Source: Pogona vitticeps (taxonomy: Eukaryota; Chordata; Lepidosauria; Squamata; Agamidae). Taken from it: DNA of 64,000 nt. Where the stretch lies: the NCBI RefSeq assembly GCF_051106095.1, contig NC_135783.1, forward strand, positions 307,013,322-307,077,321. Reading direction: 5' to 3'. A program made the translations under genes and the position numbers. The notes under the pieces are model-generated. The model searched no databases. It saw nothing but the letters and a program-made list of their open reading frames with translations, and had not been told where the DNA came from. Of this stretch, positions 54,142 to 64,000 are shown piece by piece (positions within the stretch are counted from its first letter, which is position 1; the number at the start of each line of letters is the position of its first letter).

Positions 54142-56995
54142 TAAAATAACTCTAGTGTCCTTTATTATATCAGAACATCTGCCTTAGTGTAAACACGGAG
54201 TGGCAGGCTTGCAGTGTAATCAACTGTAACTTAGGGAGACACTTGTTTCCTTTTGGTCAATCTACTTAGCTGTGTTTTATTATTATTTCAAAGCTAAATA
54301 TCTAATCTTGAGACAAGCTTTGCAATAACAATTGATTAGTTCTGCCAATTCCCTTACAAATTTCGTTATCTACAGTTTGTTTTTGTGTACTGTAAGTAAA
54401 TATCAAGGCAGATATACACCCCAGCTGTGATGCAGCAATTCATAGTGGTCTCTAAATGGAAAATTTAATTTATACTGTCAGCTAAAAGGGGCTTCAATAG
54501 CCAGTTAAAAGGCTTTCAAGGCACAAAAGAATCAAATGTAAATTCTTAACATAAACACCCACATCATATCACACATAATCATTGCCTGGACTGCAATGCA
54601 CAGCAAATTTCATTTCAGAATAGCCTTATTAAAAATAGGAAGACTTCTGCTATCAGTGGTTTATAGACTGCCACCTAATCCCCGCATCTGCACTGCGTTG
54701 GAGAAACAGGTCCAACATAGATCAGTGAGATCTCATTTTGCATAATGCTTTCAGGCATGAGTTGTAGGGCAGATATGTAATGCCCACTTGCCCATAACAC
54801 TTAGCAAATAGTTAATTTTGCAAAACAAAAACAGTAGTCCTGTATGGAGGTATTGGACAGAAATTCCCATCAAACTTAGTGAAGCTTAGTTCTGAGCAGA
54901 TATAGATTTGCATTATAAATACCATTTCAGCTAACGATATGTAGCTTCCTAATACTGCCTTCTGCAACATGGTACCCACCAGATGTTCTGGATACAATTC
55001 TTCATATTTCTGACAATTTCACAAACTGGCTGGGGCTGATGGAGCTGAAGGCAACAGTAGTAAGTAGGATTTTTCCCTGTGCAATTATATATGTCTTCTC
55101 AGACGTTACATTGAATTGAATAGGGCTTATGCATAGGTTAGGGCCTGATCACATTAAATATTTTGCACCTTTTTTATAGCAATATATTTGTATGTATAGT
55201 CACATGGTGTATATATACCGATGGACTCGTTCACATGGCTGTCAGTTCAATCGGTACATTTCTTTGTAGTGATTCTGTAGGCTACATATGCCATCTCATA
55301 GAAATTTATTCATTTTTCGTTCTTGGGTACCCACTGCCCTAAACATTTTTTTAAAAGACAGCAGCAGAAGTAATATATTACTAAAGCAGCATATACTTTT
55401 GTGTAATTATGTAAAATTGTAGAAGACCATATTAGAATTGATTCATAAGCCACACAAAAGTGGGGATGACGGTTACAATAAGGCAGACATCAGCTAAGTG
55501 ATATATCAGTAAACTGGTTTGGAGAAAAAATATAAAAGAAAAAGTAAGCAATTTATTGCTAAGCATGTTTTAAAGATTAAAAAAAGAGAAATTTGTACAA
55601 GCAGAGTGGCCATGCAGTGGCTATGGCATCCAAAAACCTGACCTGTTCACAAAGTAAATACAGCAATGTTCATGTGCTGAAACAATAGGGGATTGAAGCA
55701 ATACAGGGATTGTATAATTTTAAAAGTAAGTCTCGACGAGGTGGGAAAACTAATTGGCTGGCCAAATGAATCGCTGTTACCCATGTGTTGCATGAAAGGA
55801 AATTTATAAAATGATTTAGAATTGATCTAACTGGAATTTTTAACATATGTAACTGCATTCTGAGTAGATATAAGGTGACTATACTCATTGGCTTCCATAA
55901 CATTAACTTGTGTAACTTTGTAATGGATAGAACTCTGTAGGGGAGGTATGGAGTACAAGTGCAATCCTGAAAATGTTTCCTCACCTCTGATGGGTGGGTC
56001 ATGCATTGGTTGCAAAATTCAGGGTGTGCCAGTCATGTGACCAATCATATGAGGGACAATCTGCTGGAAATGAGAAACCACTGCACAATAGCTATTGCTA
56101 TTACACAATATTTTGGAGCATGATTTTTAACCAGTGCTTGTGGGGGTATAGAGAATCATACATAAAAATACAAGAGGTTCCCCCCCCATTTTGATTCCTG
56201 CTCTTTTTGCAAATGTTTTAAACTCGATTTTCTACAGTATTCCAATTTTGATAGACATTTATATTATATTATACCCAAAGTGATTTTCATAGTTAATCTC
56301 TCCTCTTTTTTAGTGCTGTAAATTCTGTGTAGGAAAATATATAACATGGCAGCCAGTTGCATGAGTCTTGTAAACACTGCAAACAATTTTTTTGAGTTGT
56401 GGTGTTGTCTCTTGTGCAAAAGAAGTAGGTCCTCCTTTCTTTATTGGTTAAAGAAATTAGACAGTCCAGCTGAGAGGGGCATTAGATGGCTCATATTGTT
56501 GGAACGGATGTGGTTGATTTGTATATATTCTTGTAATGGCTGTAGGCACTGTGATGATTAATTCAGATTAAAAATTCTTCTGACTTTGTAGGAATAAATG
56601 CTCCATCCATTAAAAAATCTCTTGGTTGCCTTTTTTTCAAGATTTGAATCATTATTGTGGGAAAGATCACAGAGATTAAGAGGTCCAACTTCACATGAAG
56701 AATGAATTTTATGACTGGAACACATCACATATTTTTTAGAAAGACAGTGTGGCATGTGCAGACAGATTTTAGTTCCCTGTCCTCTGTTATGTCCTAATTC
56801 ATATCACATGCCAAGAATTTGTGATTAGCCATGAAGCAGAATCTCCTCTGAGCTTATAGTTTTGGGGAAATCATATTAATTGGGGACGTGGCTTGGGTTA
56901 AGTGACTTGATTCCTCTTCCCTGTCATGTCACACCTACCACACAAAAGGGAAGCTTGTTTTTGTAATAGAAAAACAAAAAAACAAACAAAAACGT

Positions 56996-57095
56996 GGCAG
57001 AAAGGAGTACTTGCTTTGCATTTAGTTAGTCTCAAGTTCAATACCAGACATCACCAAGTGAGGCTGGGAAAGACTCGTGAAATGCAGGGAACCTT
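56996..57095 (+). mobile_element. tRNA-derived SINE fragment
   Basis: GAGTACTTGCTTTGCATTTA, then an exact B-box GTTCAATAC (57036-57044), then CCAGACATCACCAAGTGAGG and CTGGGAAAGACTCGTGAA. It matches the head of a widespread lizard SINE (TTGCATGCAGAAGGTCCCAG, GTTCAATCC). Tail not recognised. Confidence 0.55.
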
Positions 57096-58194
57096 TGTCA
57101 ACACTTTAGTAAAAGACAATATTTAGATAAATTGAACAGTTTTTACCATCTAACTTACTGAAAGGGAACTTCTTATTTTTCTAAATACATATCTCCCATC
57201 TATCATGTAATCGGATGCTAAGTGTGGCTGAAATGGTGACTTCTTTCATGTATTATAGCTATCTGTCTATATAAATTTTCAGAGAGAAAAAGATACATGA
57301 AGATAATGTGCACTCACACTGGTGCAGCTCTTTTCTGGGTAGACACATAGTGACAAACCTGGGTTTGCTGCTATGTAATGTGTAGAAAATCTCTTTTCCC
57401 TCAATAACAGATCACTGGGCATTATACAGTGGTATGTTGCAAAGAATTACACATTCTACTACACATAGTAGTAGTTGATCCCACTCATTGATGCATAGAG
57501 AACCTTCTAATTTTCCTTTTTCCAGTGATGGACTCTTACACTGCTTTGCAAGCTGCTGTAGAAAATTCAAGGCAGCTTCACATATACTTTCCAGTGGAGC
57601 ACAAGGAATTCCTGTCATAGAAAGAAAAATAAGCAGTTCATTGGATAGTATGTGCAAGTCCTCACATGAATCTGAAACAGGGTTTTGGAGTCCAGTCCAT
57701 GTGTGGATATTTATTCATACTTCAATAGCTCCACTTTTGTTACACATTTTCATTTGGAATCTTGGCTATAGCCATATTATAGTGCCTAAACACTGGAGTT
57801 TCTGAAAATTTTCTCAATCTTGTAATCAGTGGGATAACCAGAAAAAGTAAAAAAAAAAAAGAAAGAAAGCATGAGTTCTGTTTGTAATACTTGGTCAACA
57901 ATTTACAAGATATATACCTCTGAAGTCTTATATTCAATTTACAAAATAAGGCCAATTCTATGATTTTATGACTATGCAATAATTCACAAACCATGTATTT
58001 TTCTGGAATTACAAAGTCAGATAATTTTAACTTTGGTGGACAGCAAGATTCTTCTCTTGGAGAAGTGCAGACTTTCTGTGCTTAGTGGCATAATTTTTTT
58101 TCACAGGAAGGGACATAACGCAAATGCTGTCATGCATAAGGGCCAGGGAACCCTAAGGATAGGAAATGTATAATACTCAAAAGTAGACTGTTTG

Positions 58195-58400
58195 GGGAGG
58201 ATGTGTTGCTGTTTCTTTAAAGCTGGCACAGGACTTAAAGGTCACACTTGTAGACAGCTCAACAATGTTTACATTATGTTCACAGGCAGATTATTTTAAC
58301 CAATCAGTATGGTCTTACAAGCTCAGCTAATCACCTTCACTGCTACTTAATTTAGCAGAGCAAGAATCACTGTATATCTAGCAGGCAGTCTTTTGAAGAA
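58195..58400. promoter_or_regulatory. Candidate intronic conserved element
   Basis: Repeat-free stretch with ACTTAAAGGTCACACTTG, AGACAGCTCAACAATGTTTA, ACCAATCAGTATGG and TACTTAATTTAGCAGAGC. Called on texture and motif density. Confidence 0.25.
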
Positions 58401-59254
58401 CTAGTTTCCCAGCTGAATGCTGACACACCGGTACTTTAAATGCTGACATTCATACCATGCTTAAGGAAAATGCTATGGGAAAGTTCTGATGTTCACAATC
58501 AATTTTCTTTCTCAGGAAATGTCAGCAAAAGAAGGCAAATTCTAACAAGAGAGCTCTGGTTGAGTTTGCTTTTAGCATTTCCTTCAGAAGGACAGTATCT
58601 ATGGGTACTACAGGAAACCTTCCCAAATAACAGAACAGGGGTTCTTTGGCAGAATGTGGTCTGGGAAAGTTTTTATCTCTAGGCTATAACTTCAAATTCT
58701 TCTCCTTCATGAGCCCTTTGAGCTGTGCTGTGGGAGAGGATTCAAAACCCTGTTTCTGTTTGGACTGTGACTTCTTGGGTATAATCCAGCAGGCAATAAT
58801 TACCTGCCCCACTTGCTTTCCTGGTCTACCTCAAATTAAAAGGTGCCATCCTAATCCTTACCTCTGTACATATTTGATGCTTCTAAATTAACTTTGTGGT
58901 GCTCTGATCCTAGCACCTAGTTCCTCGGCTTTTTTCCCTAATATAGAGTTTCAGTTGCTGCTGGTCTCCCAGACATTCTACTACTTCAGTATTTTTTCCC
59001 TTGTAATAGAGGCATGCACAAAATATTACTACATTAACACCCCAATGATGGCAAAGTGTAGGATGTTCCCATCCTTGTTTTTCAGTTTATTTTTCTTATC
59101 CCACTGTTACTTTTCCTGCCCCTTATCTGACAGGTGTGATTTGCCTACCATTTTAGAGACTACTTTGTTTCAGACTTGATTTTTAATTAATTTTGCATTA
59201 CAAAGTGCATTTGTAACCCTTTTTTTTCTTGCCACCATATATAATCATCACCAT

Positions 59255-59372
59255 TATCATCATCATCTTAGAACTGCAGAGCTGGAAGGGACCCTATAGA
59301 TAATCGAATCCAGCCCCTGTCAGGGAGGCCCAGTGACTTAGATACCTAAGCCACTAAGCTATGTCACAGTTC
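59255..59372 (-). mobile_element. tRNA-SINE head with CR1-like tail
   Basis: On the minus strand ATAGCTTAGTGGCTTAGG resembles a tRNA A-box and GGATTCGATTATC a B-box. The 3' end is TATAGGGTCCCTTCCAGCTC then TGCAGTTCTAAGATGATGATG, the CR1-type ending CCCTTCCAACTCTATGATTCT. Confidence 0.5.
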
Positions 59373-60229
59373 ATGCATTTTCTATCTTAGATCCACATAT
59401 TTTTTCTTGCTCTCTGTTTTCCTTCTGCTCCACTCCATCTTGTAGACCTTATATAATTTTGTTACTTCAGCTTGACGAAATTAGAAATATTCTATTACAT
59501 TTGCTTTGTAGAAATAAGCAATATTTTTGCTGAATCAGTTGTGTGCATACATGGGTTAGTGGAACATAGAAGTGGAGAACTTTCTGAAGGGTTGGTTCTA
59601 CTACATTTCTTCTTGGGGTACTTTAATGGATACTTGGCAGCTGATCAGGTTTAGAGCAAAAGGCAACAAAGGATGTTGCCTAAATTCTTGTTCTTTCTCA
59701 AAAGGGTAAATTTTCAGGCTTTGAGAGATAACACTGATTGAAAAGAGGGCAAGATTGAATGGGAGTTTTAAAACTTGTAGAAGGGCTGTGTGGCATCACA
59801 ATAGAGCTTATAAAGTGTTAATGCACTCAGAGTTAAGAATGGATGGAACTCCTGTTGCTGAAAGAGTTAAACCCTTGGGGCACTGTTCAGTGAAAGATAA
59901 TCCTAATTATATTAGCTGGGCTCAGTGTTGTTTTTAGCATGTCATCTTGATTGTACAGGAGAGAACTGAACTACACTGTATACTGTACCAGTGTAAGTGC
60001 TAGTATGCTACAGAGCAATTACTATGCCTTAACTGCAATTCAGTTCTACTGAAATAAATTTGTATAAAAAATATTATTCTAATGAAGAGCAAAAAGTAAA
60101 TACATGTTTCCTTCATTGTTTGTATTTATTTATTTAAAGACAGGAAGGGTTAGCAAAATCTATGAATATAAAAGAAACACTAAAACATTTTACAAAAGAA
60201 GGGGGGAAAGTGGGGGAGAAGCCGATTTA

Positions 60230-60450
60230 ATGGTCTAATGAGGCCATCTTCCAGAGACTTGTTTTGTGTAAGGCTTGCTTTGACCTTTCACTTTGCTCAG
60301 GAGCCCAACGCTTCATTTTTCACATTCTTGCAATTACGTTAACGCTTCAAGCATTTCTGACTCCAACTCAGCTAGCAACACCAGGCATAACTCAACACTG
60401 TGAGTTTTTCCTCCTCTCTGTAGATTCATTAACAGGTCACTGGGGTCCCA
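60230..60450. promoter_or_regulatory. Candidate intronic conserved element
   Basis: Repeat-free, with GATTTAATGGTCTAATGAGG, GCTTTGACCTTTCACTTTGC, GCAATTACGTTAACGCTTC and GATTCATTAACAGGTCAC. Nuclear-receptor-like TGACCTTT and homeodomain cores are present; function inferred. Confidence 0.25.
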
Positions 60451-61527
60451 ACTGAAATTTAAAACTGACTGGTTCTGTTGGGTTAGCTGAGTTATGGCAA
60501 GAGAGATAGCAGGAAAGGGGCTGAGAGAAGGGGAGGAGAGAAAGAAGACTCCAGGGTTTTGCCAGACATTATATGTATAAAACCGTAATCAGCACTTTAA
60601 AAGGTATGTGCAGCTTTATCACCTAGCCATTTGTTTGGAAAAGGGATCTGTAGGTCTTCTGGGTTACCACATTTCCCTTATTTTATATAAAATAAAGTTG
60701 AAAATGCAGCTGAAAAAAAATCACTGCTTTAAACTGCTAACAACTTGCGATGTTACATATCATAGTGATAGATATGCTTTTCACAGACCTTTCAATCTTT
60801 TATAACCTCTTTATAGGTTATTTCAGAAAGTGGATATATAGGGTTATGCATGAAAAGTATAAAATCAATCTTATTTAATATTTAAAACTACATGGTTTGT
60901 TCAAAAGCTCTCAGGAATACTTGTTTTATACTTAATGAAACAAAGGTTTCATAAATGGTCTATTTTATACTAATTTTATACTCAGCAGGCTTGATCCCAA
61001 GATGTGCTTGGCTATTAAAACACTTAAGAAATTCTTCCTTCAACATTCATCCAAATTAGGCTAGTTGTCCTGCCTGGGCTCTGCAGCAAAAGTCTGTGGG
61101 GCATTAATTGCTCACAGAGAAGAAATACAGAGGTGGTATTGAGAAAGCAGAGAATTCCCCTGATGCAACAAGGGAAATCCACATACGGAACTAGGCTTAG
61201 TTATGCACAACCAGTATGTAAACATATGTGTAACAATATATGTATATAAATGGGCATCACAATGCCCACCTGGACACAATTGAAAAGGCAACATTTCAAT
61301 GTACATGGGAATCCTTATCAAGGTCCAGTTCTAGTTACTCTAGGTCAGGTTGCCTACCGTTATAGCCTTGGCAGACCCAGTGTTGTCAAATATTCTCTAG
61401 GATATGCAGGGTGAACAAGGCTATATGTGTGAAACTAGGTAAAAATGAAGAAGACACAGTGATTGAGGCATTTTTATGTTAGCCTGAGAACTGGCAGCTG
61501 AGAAATTGCTACAACAAATTTAGTAGA

Positions 61528-61616
61528 AGCCATTTGTAGACGTTGTCTAGAGGGGCGGGGTAAAAATCGAATAAATAAATAAATAAATAAATAAATAAAC
61601 AAACAAACAAACAAAT
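61528..61616 (+). mobile_element. LINE/SINE 3' end with AAAT/AAAC tail
   Basis: AGACGTTGTCTAGAGGGGCG then GGGTAAAAATCGAAT and (AAAT)n/(AAAC)n at 61570-61616, as in the ending GGGGCGGGGTATAAAT of many squamate repeats. Confidence 0.5.
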
Positions 61617-62310
61617 TTGACCCATTACATATCATGGTAATTAGAAAATAGCTCAGATCCAGGCAAAAAGAGAGGCAAATTTTTAACATGAAGCTGCACA
61701 TTTGTAATGGGTAACTTTTGTGTGATACATGCAGCTTCTTGGACTTGAACTGAGTAGTTTGGGGCAAAGAAACTGTTAAGAGGCCTGTGAGATTTTGAAT
61801 TATTTGCTACACTTCTAAAGCTTAGACCAGGTTGTCTTTTCTTTTTGTTGTTTTCCGTTAACCAGCCAGGAACCTACTAAAGAATGGATGTCTGGGAAAT
61901 GCTTCCTTTCTTCACCTAGGCCTCTTCCTTTTTTTCCAGGGAGTCATGAGATCTGTAGTTTCACTCATGAATGCCCTCCTACATTGGAGACATCACTGGC
62001 ATCTGTGCTGTCAGTTCAGGCTGGAAGCTGTATAAATGTAGGCAAACTAACTTAAAAAACTTAACTGCAGCAGGATAACACTATCCTGAAATTTAAATCC
62101 TCAAGTACCAGCCCAGCTTCTGCTCATTCTAAATATGATTTCATGTATATTTGTAAATAATGAGGAGTTAATGTGCGGATGAGGTATAAACACATTTATG
62201 CCAATAGAAACCAGCCTTTTATAATCTATATGTGTTTTTGAGAGCCTGATGTTTTATCTGAATTACTTATCCAAAGTAGTTTTCTCTGAGAAATATTAAT
62301 TATCTTCTCC

Positions 62311-62322
62311 AGGTCAAGGTCA
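62311..62322 (+). promoter_or_regulatory. Direct AGGTCA repeat without spacer
   Basis: AGGTCAAGGTCA, containing TCAAGGTCA, the extended half-site of NR5A/ESRR-type receptors. TATTAATTATC precedes it and AACAATG, a SOX-type core, follows. Confidence 0.3.
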
Positions 62323-62628
62323 ATAAAAACAATGATAGGAATCACACATCTTTATCCTGCACTATTTTTTTTTCCAGCTGATAAAAATTAAGGCATGAGA
62401 GGTGATTAAGAATTGAGAAGTGATATCTCCCAGTATTTGAAAGGATGTCACACCAAAGATGGCCCAAGCTTGTTTTCTACAGCTATGTAATGTATTCAAA
62501 TCACAAGAAACGACTTGTACTAAACATTATTTGTCACAGTAAAAGCCACTGGCCAAAGGAGGTGACTACTTCCAAAGTGGTGGAAGAGGCCATTTATCAG
62601 GAATCTTTTAGCTTTAAATTTTCTGAGT

Positions 62629-62692
62629 CAGCAAGGGATTGAATTCAATGACTTTTGTGGTCCCTACCAGTCTTACAATGATTCTGTTATTA
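62629..62692 (+). mobile_element. CR1 LINE 3' end
   Basis: AAGGGATTGAATTCAATGAC, TTTTGTGGTCCCTACCAGTC and TTACAATGATTCTGTTATT follow the CR1 3' pattern GGTTGGACTAGATGACC, GGTCCCTTCCAACTC, ATGATTCTATG. Only about 60 bases, diverged. Confidence 0.55.
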
Positions 62693-63565
62693 GAACAGTT
62701 AGTTTTTGATCCTATTGACAAGCATGTGGAAATGAAGAACTGTTCTTAATCACACTAACAGCATTAGCACATGATAAGCAGATAAAACGACAATTTTTTT
62801 CAAAAACAGCCATGGGATTTGGCTGAAAAAAATCTACTTTAAAGTAAATTTGACTATTGTTTGTCTTTTTTAAAAAAAATTAAAAAGTCTGAACCTTTTT
62901 ATATTATTTGAACAACATGTTCAAATAATTATTTTCTTTCAAATTATTGCCCTTCATCATCCAGTGCAAATAAGCCGGTATTGTCTCAATGGAACATGGT
63001 AATTTGCTGATTAAAAATAAAAGCTCCACTGTTTTGTCCTTTGTATCTGTTCTGTATGAAGAATACTAAAAGATACATGTTGCTAGATGAATTCTAGTTA
63101 CAGTTTTCCTGATGCAAATTTTTGTTGTATTTAGATTATCAGCCTCTAAGTATATTGATCACATTATAGTGGTGGATAAAACAAGCAGGAAGATAGTCCT
63201 GGATGTATTTCTCCCTCTCCTTGCACCTAACAGATAATTTGGCCTGTCAAAGCTGATTGTGTTTTTGTTTTATTAGTGGATACATGCATGGAACTGAATT
63301 TAGTTGTGTCTAGGCTAGGTGCTCTACTTGGCTAACAGCATTTTATGGATGCATACCCCAGTCAGGAAGGTCACCTGTGGCAACCTCCTTATACTTACAA
63401 TTTGTATGTGTGGCCTGAGGTCAAAGATTTGTTTTTGGCATAGTAAGATACAGCAGAAAAGCAAATTTGATAAATTCATCTTTTTATCTTAAATATTTAA
63501 AAGCTAGGTGAGCATCTCTACCAATATCGTGGATGGAGCTGTAGAATTATAAGACTTCTTACATA

Positions 63566-63822
63566 TTCGCGAAGGCTTTCACGGCCGGGATCTAATGGTT
63601 GTTGTGGGTTCTTCGGGCTCTTTTTGGCCGTGTTCTGAAGGTTGTTCTTCCTGATGTTTCGCCAGTTTCTGTGGCATTTTTCAGAGGAACAGGAGTAGCA
63701 CCAGAGCATGGGCAGAGTTCCAACTCCTGTCCTCTGAAGATGCCGGCCACAGAGACTGGCAAAACGTTAGGAAGAACAACCTTCAGAACACGGCCAAAGA
63801 GCCCGAAAAACCCACAACAACC
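63566..63822. mobile_element. Fold-back element with 12-base target duplications
   Basis: Flanked by ACTTCTTACATA at 63554-63565 and 63823-63834. Inside, arm 63598-63688 pairs with arm 63730-63822 (roughly 80-85 per cent), with a 41-base loop that itself carries CAGGAGT/ACTCCTG. An unpaired left end reads TTCGCGAAGGCTTTCACGGC. The type recurs in reptile genomes (GGCTTTCACGGCCGG, GACGTTTCGCC). No coding capacity; open frames across it are shadows. Confidence 0.7.
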
Positions 63823-64000
63823 ACTTCTTACATACATTGCTCTCAGTGCTGGAAGTGAGGTGTTGACAAATTTGAGGATGCTTATGAATCTCTGGTTTAA
63901 ATATACAGTACTTTACCAAACTTCTTTTACTTTTATTTTCTCTCTCTCTCTCAGTTGAACAAAAGTGTGTATTCAGCAGCAGTGAATAAAAAAGACATAG

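Noticed and set aside
63592-63958. 81- and 119-codon frames near the right edge
   Set aside because: Both lie across the fold-back element and mirror each other, as expected for inverted arms.

Overview
The window is vertebrate nuclear DNA. It carries the 5' part of the homeobox gene MEIS2 on the + strand, together with the gene-poor DNA upstream of it. The repeats point to a squamate reptile (lizard or snake). There is a Bov-B (RTE) LINE with recognisable endonuclease and reverse transcriptase motifs, a tRNA-derived SINE ending in ACCTTT repeats like the Sauria SINEs that Bov-B mobilises, CR1-type 3' ends, long GATA arrays and AAAT-tailed LINE ends. The species cannot be told from the sequence. 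No retrovirus-like or LTR element was recognised.

Layout. Positions 1-23200 are AT-rich and hold no gene I can recognise. They are filled with old repeats: a SINE with an intact 13-base target duplication, a rare LINE with a C-terminal Cys/His motif, a 2.5-kb Bov-B copy lying against an older RTE-type fragment, a mariner-type MITE, tRNA-SINEs and microsatellites. One 191-codon open frame (22558-23133, minus) is unexplained. From about 23.2 to 35.2 kb the character changes: interspersed repeats nearly vanish, G and C runs are frequent, a CpG-island-like block sits at 23.83-24.66 kb, and several AT-rich islets dense in homeodomain-type sites look like conserved regulatory elements. This is typical of the flank of a developmental transcription factor gene.

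MEIS2. A probable promoter and 5' UTR (about 35.26-36.0 kb) leads to seven coding exons: 35999-36010, 37158-37390, 39123-39264, 40033-40083, 40890-40940, 41800-41949 and 53986-54100. Phases are consistent throughout and encode residues 1-251 plus the first base of codon 252. This covers the N-terminal region and both PBX-binding blocks (HR1, HR2) of the MEIS domain, then the acidic/Ser-rich linker. The homeodomain exons lie beyond the right edge; 54101-64000 is intron 7.

Points most worth a second look: a chain of short upstream ORFs in the 5' UTR, the first containing an exact PBX-MEIS composite site (possible autoregulation); a distal branch point with a 118-base AG-free zone before exon 7; an unusually weak donor after exon 3; a perfect 27-base-arm hairpin beside a 213-base GATA array; and a 257-base fold-back element with 12-base target duplications near the right edge. 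Conservation could not be tested here, so regulatory calls rest on sequence texture and motifs alone.
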